Source: Tritrichomonas foetus
Lineage: Eukaryota > Parabasalia > Tritrichomonadida > Tritrichomonadidae
Direction of reading: 5' to 3'
NCBI GenBank assembly: GCA_001839685.1
Contig: MLAK01000616.1
Location: 66,328 to 130,327 of the forward strand
Length of the DNA: 64,000 nucleotides
Of the stretch, positions 9,801-19,063 are shown piece by piece; the stretch's first letter is position 1; every line of letters starts with the position of its first letter. The notes beneath the pieces were generated by a model. The model searched no databases, was not told the origin of the DNA, and saw nothing but the letters and a program-made list of their open reading frames with translations. Made by a program: the position numbers and the translations under genes.

Positions 9801-10985
9801 ATCATGTCTACACCAAATTGTAAAATTTGGCTTAATTTGATGATTTCTCTGAAATCTGACAATAGATGATTTATCAGTTCCATAATAGATGATTGGTGAT
9901 CCTGGTAATTTGACCATAACTGGTTTTATTTTCTTAACGAGTTTATATTTTGTCACTTCTTGTAATGGAGGTGGTTTTATTGATCTTTCAGAAATGAAAC
10001 GATTTATCATGTCAACTTGCGATTCACCAACAATAAAGCTATATTTTCCTTCTTCGTTTATATCAGCGAAAACTTCAACCATTGCAAATTGTCGAGAAAG
10101 CTTTGTTCTCCATGCTGATTGAACTTTTCTAACAGCTTGAATATAACGAATCTTCTTTCGAGTACTATAATAAAGGAAGCAGCTGCGAATTTTTATGGCC
10201 GCATTCAATCTTTTGTGATACCAAAGTTTTACCACAGCTTCAATTCGCATTGCAGCATTTCTAAGTTTTTTAAATTCTTTTCGAATTCGATAGCCTCTAA
10301 AAACACTTTGAATTTTTTCAGCTGATGAATATTTTCGAATGACTCGATTCAAACAAAAAAACTCGGCATTTGACCTTCTGACATATCTTTCATTGCTTGG
10401 AGCGTGTAAATAGCGAACATATAAAAAGAAGAAATCATCAATCTTAGAAGCTGGCAAAACCGCTCCAGTGCTATAATTTGCATAATCATCAAGAAAAGCC
10501 CGATGTTGACTTGTCAGAATTAAATCGTTAAAAATAGTCAATTTTTTGAATAGTTTTGTAATACTAGCAAATGAATTTGGCTCAGATAAACAAATATTGC
10601 CCGATAAAATCAACTGTCGAAGATTTTCGGCGCCACTTAATTTAAAAACTTCCGCTAAATAAACAATATTATTATCGCCTAAATTGACTGATCGTAATTC
10701 CTTTAAATTATTGAAATTTTCTATATCTGGCAATGTTTGAATGGCATTTCCGGATAAATCAAGGACTTTCAAATTAGGAAGGTGAAATAATTCTTCTGGG
10801 AAAGTTTTAAAGCTGCACACTCGAAGAATCACAATTTCCAATTTCGGCGCTTTTAAAATTAAAGAAATGTTTGTAAAAGGCTGGACAGAAAACCCGATAT
10901 ACTTTATTTCGTTAATAGGAATCGATTTGTTTGGGATTTCTGCAGCATCGTAGAGAATTTCTTCTGTGAGAAGAAGCTCCCCCAT
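6870..10985 (-). CDS. LRR- and IQ-motif coiled-coil protein (LRRIQ-like)
   Basis: A 1371-residue protein. Residues ~25-130 hold leucine-rich repeats of the SDS22-like type (LPNLKVLDLSGNAIQTL, LRSVNLGDNNI). Residues ~220-300 have a cluster of IQ motifs, the best being IQSVFRGYRIRKEFKK, followed by weaker repeats (RIEAVVKLWYHKR, KIRSCFLYYSTRKK, KVQSAWRTKLSRQ). Further isolated IQ-like helices occur (TIQSASRMFIERL, AIHSCWYGYSSRKRL). The middle is disordered and acidic. The last ~300 residues are charged coiled coil (RRLSMLDKIFLDRKRQK). IQ helices bind calmodulin or centrin, so a basal-body, axoneme or cytoskeletal scaffold is the likely role, by analogy with LRRIQ proteins. It is divergent from the cyclase-fold gene. 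Confidence 0.85.
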   Translation of the reverse strand: MGELLLTEEILYDAAEIPNKSIPINEIKYIGFSVQPFTNISLILKAPKLEIVILRVCSFKTFPEELFHLPNLKVLDLSGNAIQTLPDIENFNNLKELRSVNLGDNNIVYLAEVFKLSGAENLRQLILSGNICLSEPNSFASITKLFKKLTIFNDLILTSQHRAFLDDYANYSTGAVLPASKIDDFFFLYVRYLHAPSNERYVRRSNAEFFCLNRVIRKYSSAEKIQSVFRGYRIRKEFKKLRNAAMRIEAVVKLWYHKRLNAAIKIRSCFLYYSTRKKIRYIQAVRKVQSAWRTKLSRQFAMVEVFADINEEGKYSFIVGESQVDMINRFISERSIKPPPLQEVTKYKLVKKIKPVMVKLPGSPIIYYGTDKSSIVRFQRNHQIKPNFTIWCRHDHAALKSRKKVTRFGINWTNQCPFSSIPAIKGNYPKNTVNLKKYDALIKFTYENREDFASFITQIICSKLNITIYPERTIIFTASTITIQSASRMFIERLRHFREIKSIAIEKRALSCIRYSFKTMAIHRAVSHVVKVYQYYNSLPRQQSFYIPYHYYQSLISMKKLYNVDFGYSSDRSLVLDKSIIGFLPEIIPKGNIMFNLNDLSSLVSLGVISTKATNSMFSIQIPAKYIKRYRIMRITYANPEEARRRLALFAWMTYSFNIIMTENDVLEYCCANAIHSCWYGYSSRKRLAHILTQHGFSGKSLKVIRMIHNDERNNLKHSKPKYDQTNNQQNNQSGNPNGINKPKSLLFDPVESLHELRHDYRPWAGQLDYFKDQKRNERPSNPTKSRETTESSNNFDLSSSALNVGMVTADDFPQIATSKIDTRLIHKKSSVRQQSKYFNDYEYNDSQRASVLNSTPVSCTASNQNVLEQINNETDDQFNDHNEEHNKNTFGENEQEDQFDINEFTFAKPFKVDGVNSCFMDLSHLTNTLNLKPYVPDNIKKVKEQPKAKSSIHVSHSTLTMPNSKLDPMNISLADLMSKSNEVILDENNLPNPNLIEDNFLSSLDDEVSADPRLMAPFFTGSPKRKVRKIKPTDSLFSVVRHAIKPSLSLSTLLGKPKLELAISSREQKDKDNKKANESETTKIENRKQTAQRTENRLQDLVKVVFTKLVRLHHVGMIIRGNAIEDNTIENKRQVALLARQDLEKSRACTEMSKKIQITQAQQRASIEKAMLLETLSDQKNHSLKEKTKRIHQIKEEQKLARERFNRDRKFGQSFANMARKINQKAEIKNLNKSTAQNLFLTKSNVLSMRQSSLETKAANRELNSELEQQKRRLSMLDKIFLDRKRQKMETSKLKKLDEIYENKRKDKERRKLMKTMRASQPIYVPPTPLPQVQEDESVSAMKEIGQYLGDSMGLLESQLLVEMINRIIQ

Positions 10986-11352
10986 ATATTCGAAAAAACG
11001 AGTTAAGTTATTTGATAACTTTCATAGATATAAGCCATTTAAATGGTGAAAAAGTTTGTATATTATCACCTTACAAAATATGAATAATGCCGTTATTTTA
11101 CAATGAAAAATAATTTACTTGTAATATAACTAGGAAATATAGTGATAAAATACTATTTTGCTATAACGAACTCAATATCTAAGAGAACTTAGATTTAAAT
11201 ATAAGGATATTCTTATTTTTGATAAAAATGAAAATTTTTGGATATTGTTTTTCCTATATCTTGAGAAATAATAAATAATTTGTTTAATTATTCGAAATAT
11301 TATGTTTTATAAATTATTTATATTAATAATTATTTCTGTAATACTATAAAGT
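10986..11352. promoter_or_regulatory. Divergent promoter spacer, LRR-IQ / cyclase-fold genes
   Basis: This 367-base, extremely AT-rich spacer lies between two genes transcribed away from each other. It must hold both promoters. No repeat, RNA gene or named motif is evident. Confidence 0.4.
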
Positions 11353-14300
11353 ATGACGATATTTAGTGATTCTCCATGTTTCTTTCAAATTTTCGGACGC
11401 ATCAAAATTTTGATGGATGAGAACGAGACAATTCAAATTACATCGACATTAACAGGGAAACAATTGTTTCTTTATTCACATGTAAATGAATTACCATCAT
11501 CAGAAAGATTCTTATTTCCATTTTTTCATGAAATGAGTATCAATGGGAAAATACCAAGGTGGGTATATAATATCAAATATGGGATATATAGTATTCAAGT
11601 TATTGCTTCATTATTTTGGTTGACATCAACTCACATATGGCCCAAAAAAAATATCATCAATGAAATATTGTCCACATTTATAGATCTGCAAATTCATTCT
11701 TTTCAAAACCCAATTGTTTATTTCATATGTGGAATCATTGTATTTTTATTATTATTGACATGGAATATCTTTTTAATCAGATATTATAAAAGGACAAGAA
11801 AATTTCTCAAATATCAATTAATTGTATCCAAAGTTTTATATATGGTCATTGCCCCTTTATCAACTCCGATTTTTTCTTCATTTCTAGCAAGAGCCTTTCT
11901 TGATATGATTGATTATCAAAGCATTGGATCCATAATATTTTTTATTATCTATCTATTTATTTTCTTTATCACATTAATACTGAGTAGTATTGCTCTCAGT
12001 TTCAAATTATCATCACCTATTATCGAGAATTGTTTCATGATTGAATGGACACCAATATTTCATTCAATAACATTATTAAGTACAGCAATTGCTGCCTTTG
12101 GACCCATTCTTTCGCGGTTTTATGAATGGATTCAATTGGTATATGTTTTTGGGTTTGCGGTTGTACATTTCATCTCTTTTCTTTTTTTGCAAATGTTTCC
12201 CTTTTATAAATCAATTGTTAATGTTGGACTATCCATTGTTTCGATGTATTTCTTTTTCCAGGAGATTTTCTTCAGTTTTAAAATTCTTTTATCTGACAAT
12301 TTATCAATGACATATGCAATTCTCGTTCCAGTGATCTTAACAGTTATTTGTTCTCCAATTTATGGATATTATTATTATCGCAGGAGGAAAAATATATTAT
12401 CATTCTTGTCAGCCAATAATCTAGCAATGACAATTGATGAAAAAGAAAATCGATTTCGTCAACAAAAACTGCACAACTTTTATCAAATATTTCCATTTTT
12501 CCAACTTGGTATAGAGAACAATGCTGATTTTTTTGTTGACTGGTCTTTTCTATTTTATTTAAGAGAAAATGTTAAACAACAAACCTTACTCCTTTATATC
12601 GCCCATATTATGTGCTTCCTTCCTTCTCTTACTGATTATCTATCTCTAATAGTAGAAGATTTAGAAAAATATGAATTTTCATCACTGTCTGAACAGTTCA
12701 AATTTTATCAGATAAAAAAGATATTGCTTATGAGAGAAACAGCTGCATCCATTGAAAAAAATGATGATATATTGAAATTAAGGAAAATCTCAAAAGATTC
12801 CATTAGCAAAATACGTGGATTTTGGTTTGATATTTGCAACAACAGGAAAGAATTGAATTGTTCTATGTTTTATAATATATACTCAAAATCAAACCAAACT
12901 AAAATGCTGTTTTTAGATATGGTAAATAAGTATTCAAATAATTATGAAATTTATGATTTGTATACATACTATTTAATCGAAGGAATGGCTGACTTTTCGT
13001 CCGCGATTGTATCCGAGCAAAATAAAAAACTTATTGAAAATGGACTGAAAATAGATCGTGATTGTGCTTTTATTTCATTTGTAAATATGTTTCCTCATTA
13101 TTTAACCAAAAAAATCATAGATATACAAGGAACAATTATTCCAAAAAATGAAGTAATATTAAATGGAACATATATCTCTTATGCACCAATAATTATTGAA
13201 GATGCAAATGAAGAAATACTTGATGAAATGGGTGATATAATTGACAGCTCTATTAATCAAGGAAAATTAAGGATTGCTTTTCAAAATGGGTTAAAGCCAA
13301 TGAAATTTCATCATCTTCAATATTATGAAACATTTTTAATATTTCAAATGATAATTGTCTCTTTGCTTTTTATCTTCATAATGGTATACATTCCATCAAT
13401 ACATAATGATTCAACTGATTTATTTGACTGTATCAGCTACATTAACACAATCAATGTTGATATATTATATATTGCATATGCACATTCTATACAAGCTGCA
13501 ACAGACTTATGGGATTTTTGGCCTGACTATATTACAGATCAAACACATATATCGGATAGTGATATGGAATTAATTCAATCGGTATCTCAAAATAGCTTGT
13601 CTATTATGAATACTAATGAAATGATTCACAAAAATTTAGAACATTTTTTGGATTCACTTACAAAAGCGGAAAAATTAAATTCAATTCGATCTGAATTTGT
13701 CAAGCCTATTATTAACATTGAGTTTTTCAAAGATTATTATCCTTCTTACTCAATTGCCAATATTACTATTAGGCAAGTTCTTGTTTTCATGTCAGAACTG
13801 TCTTCAAGTACGACTAAATCTTATGATGAAGATCCATGGGGTGGGTATGAGCAAATTGATGATAGAACTACTGTTTCATACAATAGTTTGATTCTAGCAA
13901 ATTATATTAACTCAATACGAAGTGATTTAGTCTTGAAATGGACGGAAATCTCTAACAAACATCATAACTTTAATGATGCATTAGGAATATTATTTGGATG
14001 TGCTGTATTGGTTATAATGTCTCCAATTAATTTATACTTAATCATTGCTCTAAAAAAGGAAGTATATCATAATATGACAATGATGAAAAGGGTTAAAAGT
14101 GATATTATTGAAAGATCATTGCTGCCTATTTCATTACAACAAAAAAATAAATCCCCACTTGCAAAAAGATCAATCATTTCACAGGATCAAAAAGACTACA
14201 TATTTATTGCTTTATTTATTGTAAGTATTTTCCTAATCATATTTTCAGCTGTGTTGCTGTTTCTTGGGCCATTCTTCAATCATCAGTCTATAAATTCTTT

Positions 14301-16068
14301 GAATTCATGCTTAATATGGCATTATCTTTCATCAATGAGATATACATCAATCATTTCTGCATTTACCTCTTCCATGTTGGCACATGTTATCAATAATGAA
14401 AAAGCAGTTAATAATACACTTTCATTGTTCTATAATGAATCCTTAAAAATTCTCAGAGAATCACATTTATATCTTATCAATGGATATGATCTTGGAAAAT
14501 CTATATTTGGAATTGATATTCAGTTGCATGATTATCATTTCACAGATACTTGTACTTCAATCAGCACAAATAGTTCTTCATATAGTGAGTACATAAAATG
14601 CTTGTCATTAGATAGATCAGTTAGTTTATCAGAATTTTTATTAATGAAAATGTATGAACGATTTGATCCTCCTCCAAATTTCTATGAAGAAACCGCATAT
14701 ACGCATTTAATTGTTTTAATTGAGTTAAAACTAAATGAGGCTTTTAATAGTTTTAATTTGTTCATATTAAATTATGCAAATGAATGTGTAAATAAAAATG
14801 ACGAAAGAATATATATCATTTCTGCAACGGGAATTGTTGTAATGATTTTATTAACATTGCTATTATTATATGGACTGATTTATTTGCAAAAAGTTTATGA
14901 AGGAATAAAACAAATGATCAGATTTATTCGTCCAAGTGATATAATTAATAATACATATCTATTTAATTTTATTGTATATGATTCAGATTCATCTACATCA
15001 ATGTCCAAGTCACAAGTAATATTATCAAATGTAAAAGAAAGTATATGTTCATTATCGTTAGATTGCACAATTGAAACAGTCAATCCTTCATTTACTAAAC
15101 TAATAGGTTATTCAAAAGAACAGATATTAGGACAAAATTTCTTTACTTTATTTTCGACAGATCCAGAAATATCCATTGAGGAGCATAACAATGGAATAGA
15201 AACATTAATAACCACTTTTGAAAATATGAGAATGTCTGAAAATCATGATTTTCTTCAAAGATTTAATTTGCATTGTGAACTCGAATCATATAAATCCATT
15301 ACGGTTGATACAATTGTATATGGACTTTCTGAATATAACAAATGTACTGAGTTTGTGATTATTATGAAAGATTTGATGAATGAAAAAAACGAAAAGAACA
15401 AAATTTTACTTGCAAAAAAGAAAAATGATGCTATTATTAAAAAGATATTACCAATACATGCATTCAATGCTGTTAGAATGGAAAATAAGCCTACATTATT
15501 TTCATCAAATAGTGTAACTATTATTGCGATGAAAATAAATGGATTTAATGAATCAGTTCATTCACTTCAACCCAGAAATCTTCTACAAGTGATAGAAAAC
15601 TTCTTTTCAAAAATTGATGTTCTTATTTCAAAGTATGCTGCTGTTCAACAGCTTATTACTTTTGACGATAAATATATAGCTTGTTGTGGATTTTTTGATC
15701 AAGATAAAAGTCCTTCAGATCAAGTAACGCAAGCAGTTTTCTTTTCTTTAGACTGCATTGAACAACTAAATCAAGATCAATATTATTTGAATATTTCAAT
15801 TAATTTCGGTGATTCTTTTAATGGATACATTCAATCAGGTACTGATCCAAATTTCCAATTAAATGGGGAAGTTTTTGAGACAGCATTACAAATAATAGAT
15901 ATTTGCAGTTCAGAATATAAGATAATTGTGACAGAAAGTGTTAAATTTAATCTGGCAAATGGATCTCTTGTAAATGTAAATCCGATTCTACGTTATAAGG
16001 ACAGTTTTCCTCTTGATCTATATGATGTATCGAGAATGACTTTTTTCACAATGTCAACGCAAGAATAG
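11353..16068 (+). CDS. Multi-pass membrane protein with PAS and degenerate nucleotide-cyclase domain
   Basis: A 1571-residue protein of the large trichomonad class with transmembrane blocks followed by PAS and a class III cyclase fold. Residues ~70-350 hold about eight hydrophobic spans. A soluble helical region follows, then single spans near 655-680, 875-897, 947-975 and 1154-1178 that bracket two extracellular-type loops. PAS covers ~1225-1345 (ETVNPSFTKLIGYSKEQILG). The cyclase-like domain is ~1375-1560. Its key residues are largely lost: the first metal Asp is K1394 (in MKINGF), the substrate Lys position is I1435, and the Asn and Arg of the transition-state pair are E1509 and Q1513. The second metal Asp survives as D1439. 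It should be unable to make cAMP or cGMP alone and may be a sensor or a partner of an active cyclase. Confidence 0.85.
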   Translation: MTIFSDSPCFFQIFGRIKILMDENETIQITSTLTGKQLFLYSHVNELPSSERFLFPFFHEMSINGKIPRWVYNIKYGIYSIQVIASLFWLTSTHIWPKKNIINEILSTFIDLQIHSFQNPIVYFICGIIVFLLLLTWNIFLIRYYKRTRKFLKYQLIVSKVLYMVIAPLSTPIFSSFLARAFLDMIDYQSIGSIIFFIIYLFIFFITLILSSIALSFKLSSPIIENCFMIEWTPIFHSITLLSTAIAAFGPILSRFYEWIQLVYVFGFAVVHFISFLFLQMFPFYKSIVNVGLSIVSMYFFFQEIFFSFKILLSDNLSMTYAILVPVILTVICSPIYGYYYYRRRKNILSFLSANNLAMTIDEKENRFRQQKLHNFYQIFPFFQLGIENNADFFVDWSFLFYLRENVKQQTLLLYIAHIMCFLPSLTDYLSLIVEDLEKYEFSSLSEQFKFYQIKKILLMRETAASIEKNDDILKLRKISKDSISKIRGFWFDICNNRKELNCSMFYNIYSKSNQTKMLFLDMVNKYSNNYEIYDLYTYYLIEGMADFSSAIVSEQNKKLIENGLKIDRDCAFISFVNMFPHYLTKKIIDIQGTIIPKNEVILNGTYISYAPIIIEDANEEILDEMGDIIDSSINQGKLRIAFQNGLKPMKFHHLQYYETFLIFQMIIVSLLFIFIMVYIPSIHNDSTDLFDCISYINTINVDILYIAYAHSIQAATDLWDFWPDYITDQTHISDSDMELIQSVSQNSLSIMNTNEMIHKNLEHFLDSLTKAEKLNSIRSEFVKPIINIEFFKDYYPSYSIANITIRQVLVFMSELSSSTTKSYDEDPWGGYEQIDDRTTVSYNSLILANYINSIRSDLVLKWTEISNKHHNFNDALGILFGCAVLVIMSPINLYLIIALKKEVYHNMTMMKRVKSDIIERSLLPISLQQKNKSPLAKRSIISQDQKDYIFIALFIVSIFLIIFSAVLLFLGPFFNHQSINSLNSCLIWHYLSSMRYTSIISAFTSSMLAHVINNEKAVNNTLSLFYNESLKILRESHLYLINGYDLGKSIFGIDIQLHDYHFTDTCTSISTNSSSYSEYIKCLSLDRSVSLSEFLLMKMYERFDPPPNFYEETAYTHLIVLIELKLNEAFNSFNLFILNYANECVNKNDERIYIISATGIVVMILLTLLLLYGLIYLQKVYEGIKQMIRFIRPSDIINNTYLFNFIVYDSDSSTSMSKSQVILSNVKESICSLSLDCTIETVNPSFTKLIGYSKEQILGQNFFTLFSTDPEISIEEHNNGIETLITTFENMRMSENHDFLQRFNLHCELESYKSITVDTIVYGLSEYNKCTEFVIIMKDLMNEKNEKNKILLAKKKNDAIIKKILPIHAFNAVRMENKPTLFSSNSVTIIAMKINGFNESVHSLQPRNLLQVIENFFSKIDVLISKYAAVQQLITFDDKYIACCGFFDQDKSPSDQVTQAVFFSLDCIEQLNQDQYYLNISINFGDSFNGYIQSGTDPNFQLNGEVFETALQIIDICSSEYKIIVTESVKFNLANGSLVNVNPILRYKDSFPLDLYDVSRMTFFTMSTQE

Positions 16069-16268
16069 TTATGCTTGCAGGATGTTATTGTATATTTATA
16101 AACATATTCATTATAAAATTTTATCATATTTTATTTTTTACGAAGTTTGTTTTTAGTAAATGATTAAAAAAATTCTTCCTACCTTTCATTGTATGACTAT
16201 ATCAAAGACAATGATCAACAAAACTATGGAGTGTTTTCATTCAAATATTTTTTTCTGATTTTATTTAG

Positions 16269-16292
16269 TCATTTCAATAATATTTGAAATGA
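16269..16292. repeat. Short inverted repeat upstream of the type I membrane gene
   Basis: The arms TCATTTCAA and TTGAAATGA (9 bases each) are separated by 6 bases. It sits ~50 bases before the putative start of the next gene, in a 276-base gap after the cyclase-fold gene on the same strand. It is AT-rich and could occur by chance. Confidence 0.4.
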
Positions 16293-16344
16293 TTTGGACA
16301 GATAAAAACAGAAAAAAAAATCCCCGAAAAAAAATCATTTTAAG

Positions 16345-18921
16345 TTGTTATTTTTAATTTTATTTACACCTGCATTTTCTACGACGTATCATTTTATGAC
16401 ACGCACGTACAAGTGCTTGGCAGACAATTGTTCCAATTTAGAGCGCGCTTCAATATTTTATCCAGGATTTTTATATCAGTTTCATCTCTACCTTTCGCAA
16501 GATCAGCAAAATCCAGATTACTCCAAAACGATTGCAGCTAAAAAGGCCGGACTAATTCCGTTTATTATTCCAGAAACATATGACGATTATCAATGCTTAA
16601 ACGCAACCACCAGCACAGTATTCAAAAATGCCGTAAATTCATGGAATTTTAACTTTTCCGGGTTATGCCAAAGAAAATATTGCTACAAAATTATCCCAAA
16701 TATCAATATCGATCTTGACATTCAACAGACCACCAGGTGTTACCGTGTTATGGGAACTGAATTTTTAAAGGGAATTGGAAACCAAACAACATTTGGGGAA
16801 TTAATTGATGCGAATGATATTGAATCCAAAATTATTGGGAATAAAAAAATTCCTGAAATAACAAAAGCTTTTACACAACCATATAATTCAGAATTTGCTG
16901 TTGTTCATTATGAGTTTGCTTATCCACATCCAATTTCTACAACAATAGGATTTCTGTTATCTGTGAATGATTTTCATAATGTTTATTATTTAAGTCCCTA
17001 CTTTCCCTATTTTAGATCGATTTTTGATCGACTTAACAAAGCCTTTTATACTGATTTCAAATATACAATTTTGGCACTTGACGACAACAAACTCTTCCAA
17101 GCTTTTCATATCAAAGAAAACATAGTAATCGATTCAGAAACGAATTATTTCGGTTATTTCGATTCATATTTGAAAGATGGAGTTTTATTGGCAATGAATA
17201 GAGTAAATAACGAAACTACCATTGCTTTATACACAGAAGACTTCAAAAAGAGAATTTTATATACAACTAGCGACGACTATGACCTGAAAGGTGGATTAGT
17301 TTTATTAACTAACTTTTTTGACCCAGATTTAACTTCTATTATACTCATAAGAAATAAAAATTTGAATAAATATCAACTTTTAAGACACTCAACAAATAAA
17401 AATCAGACTACTTTCACAGATCTTCCTAAAAAAGTTCCAAATGTATTCAAAACTTATCCTTACGCACGACCTTGGAGTATTGATTATGAACTATTATATC
17501 CCAACCTCGAACTACAAGATTTATTTGTTACAGGAATGAGTGAATTTAATAATCATTATCGTCAATGGTCTGTCATTTATGGCAACTTTTTTGCCATTTC
17601 TAATACATTTACTCGAACATATTATTTAACTATGTCCTTTAAGGATAATGAAACAGTTACTTCATTCTATTATTCGAATCACACATCAAGATTTGCTTTT
17701 CTCACATCGAGAAACATGCTTTACTATGGTGATACATATTCAAATATAATAGAAAGAGTTCCATACGACGTTATTCCGAATCTAAATATGACCAAAACAT
17801 TAATTTTGTTTGACTCAAATGAAAATCTCGATTTGGTTGATATTAGTAACCCTAAAAATCCAAACCATTTTGTTTTTTCACCTGAACAAATACCGCAAGG
17901 TACTTATTGGTGTCCTTTTCAAGAAGTTTTTTATGAATTTTCGAATTTGGATTATTTCACCCGACTTTTGACACCAATACCAGAAAATTCTTTTCCTAAA
18001 CAAATATATGTAGATCATAGCGATACATTTCATTTTAAAATTCTTGCCACTTATACTGACACTATACCTAATTTATTTTTCACTGATCCATTAAATTTCA
18101 ATCTTACATATACTAGAAATGTAGATTATACAAGATCACTAGTAGCTTATAGCTTTTGGATTAAGGATGGATCAACTTATGATAATTATATCGCAAATAA
18201 TTATACATATGTTGGTAAATCTGAAAGAATTGATTTCTTTTTTGAAAATTCGAGTTCTTGCTGTAAGAATTTTCATACTTATTTTGATATAAAATCTGGT
18301 TGTATGCCAGGCTTATCTTTAGAGTACCGCTATGAAAATCAAGAAGAATTTTTCACGAAAGAGCCAATGGAATTTCTGAAATTTTCTGCTGAATGGAATC
18401 CCAAATTCTATATTTATGATAGTGCGAGAGATATTGAAATGCCTTATGATGGACTCTTGGAAATTCTAATCGTTGGATATGGTGAACGAGAATACACATT
18501 TAGATTAACGGACGATCCCCAAATTAATTCAGGAAATACTGAACGCGTTTTTGCTTATAAACAAGATCCGTTGGCGACTGCTGCTATATCATCAAATAAC
18601 ACAATCAGCTGGTTATGCCAGATTGGATCAGTCTGCAACAGAATAACACCAAAATTGCCCGAACCACCAAGTTACTACTTCAAACTTCGAGCAAGAACAA
18701 TTCCAAGAAATTTGTCTGATTCTTCATTTTGTACATATGAAAAAGATTTTTATGTAAAAGTATCAGGAATTCCAATGGATGTAGTAACTATGGCCATATT
18801 TCTTGTGACAACATTGATATTTCTATTTTTGATTTTTGGAGTCATGTATTACTACGCAGATAACCTACCAATTATGAGTGAATCAAACAAAATTATTGTG
18901 ATTAATGAAGATGATATGTAA
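16345..18921 (+). CDS. Type I membrane protein with large ectodomain, no ATG before its signal peptide
   Basis: The open frame gives up to 858 residues. It begins with a convincing signal peptide (LLFLILFTPAFS), but the codon at 16345 is TTG. The upstream in-frame stop is at 16303-16305 with no ATG between, and the first in-frame ATG is 16396 (codon 18), which would remove the signal. The ectodomain (~17-810) has paired cysteines (KCLADNCSN, SSSCCKNF, WLCQIGSVCN), many N-glycosylation sequons and beta-rich repeats of loosely propeller-like character. One transmembrane span lies at ~813-836, followed by an acidic ~20-residue cytoplasmic tail. I do not recognise the family; an adhesin or receptor is possible. 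The start may be a non-AUG codon, a missed base in the A9/A8 runs at 16312-16334, or an assembly error. Confidence 0.75.
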   Translation: MLFLILFTPAFSTTYHFMTRTYKCLADNCSNLERASIFYPGFLYQFHLYLSQDQQNPDYSKTIAAKKAGLIPFIIPETYDDYQCLNATTSTVFKNAVNSWNFNFSGLCQRKYCYKIIPNINIDLDIQQTTRCYRVMGTEFLKGIGNQTTFGELIDANDIESKIIGNKKIPEITKAFTQPYNSEFAVVHYEFAYPHPISTTIGFLLSVNDFHNVYYLSPYFPYFRSIFDRLNKAFYTDFKYTILALDDNKLFQAFHIKENIVIDSETNYFGYFDSYLKDGVLLAMNRVNNETTIALYTEDFKKRILYTTSDDYDLKGGLVLLTNFFDPDLTSIILIRNKNLNKYQLLRHSTNKNQTTFTDLPKKVPNVFKTYPYARPWSIDYELLYPNLELQDLFVTGMSEFNNHYRQWSVIYGNFFAISNTFTRTYYLTMSFKDNETVTSFYYSNHTSRFAFLTSRNMLYYGDTYSNIIERVPYDVIPNLNMTKTLILFDSNENLDLVDISNPKNPNHFVFSPEQIPQGTYWCPFQEVFYEFSNLDYFTRLLTPIPENSFPKQIYVDHSDTFHFKILATYTDTIPNLFFTDPLNFNLTYTRNVDYTRSLVAYSFWIKDGSTYDNYIANNYTYVGKSERIDFFFENSSSCCKNFHTYFDIKSGCMPGLSLEYRYENQEEFFTKEPMEFLKFSAEWNPKFYIYDSARDIEMPYDGLLEILIVGYGEREYTFRLTDDPQINSGNTERVFAYKQDPLATAAISSNNTISWLCQIGSVCNRITPKLPEPPSYYFKLRARTIPRNLSDSSFCTYEKDFYVKVSGIPMDVVTMAIFLVTTLIFLFLIFGVMYYYADNLPIMSESNKIIVINEDDM

Positions 18922-18990
18922 GAAGATGCTCCTACATCAAATTGCTAGATTCATATATGCTGGCCGATATAGTATTCAAAGTAGTGTAAC

Positions 18991-19006
18991 ATATTCGATC
19001 GAATAT
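18991..19006. repeat. 16-base perfect palindrome
   Basis: ATATTCGATCGAATAT reads the same on both strands. It lies 70 bases after the stop of the type I membrane gene and only 27 bases before a longer hairpin. A dyad of this kind may bind a dimeric protein or may be incidental. Confidence 0.7.
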
Positions 19007-19032
19007 CATTATGAAAAATAAATTATTCAATG

Positions 19033-19063
19033 TTGGTGTTGATTAATCGTTAATCAACACCAA
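19033..19063. repeat. 14-bp stem, 3-base loop hairpin
   Basis: The arms TTGGTGTTGATTAA and TTAATCAACACCAA pair perfectly around the loop TCG. It is unusually long, perfect and G+C-containing for this AT-rich spacer. It is placed 112 bases after one stop codon and ~290 bases from the convergent one. A 3'-end or transcription-separating signal is possible, but no such element is established in trichomonads to my knowledge. Confidence 0.8.
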
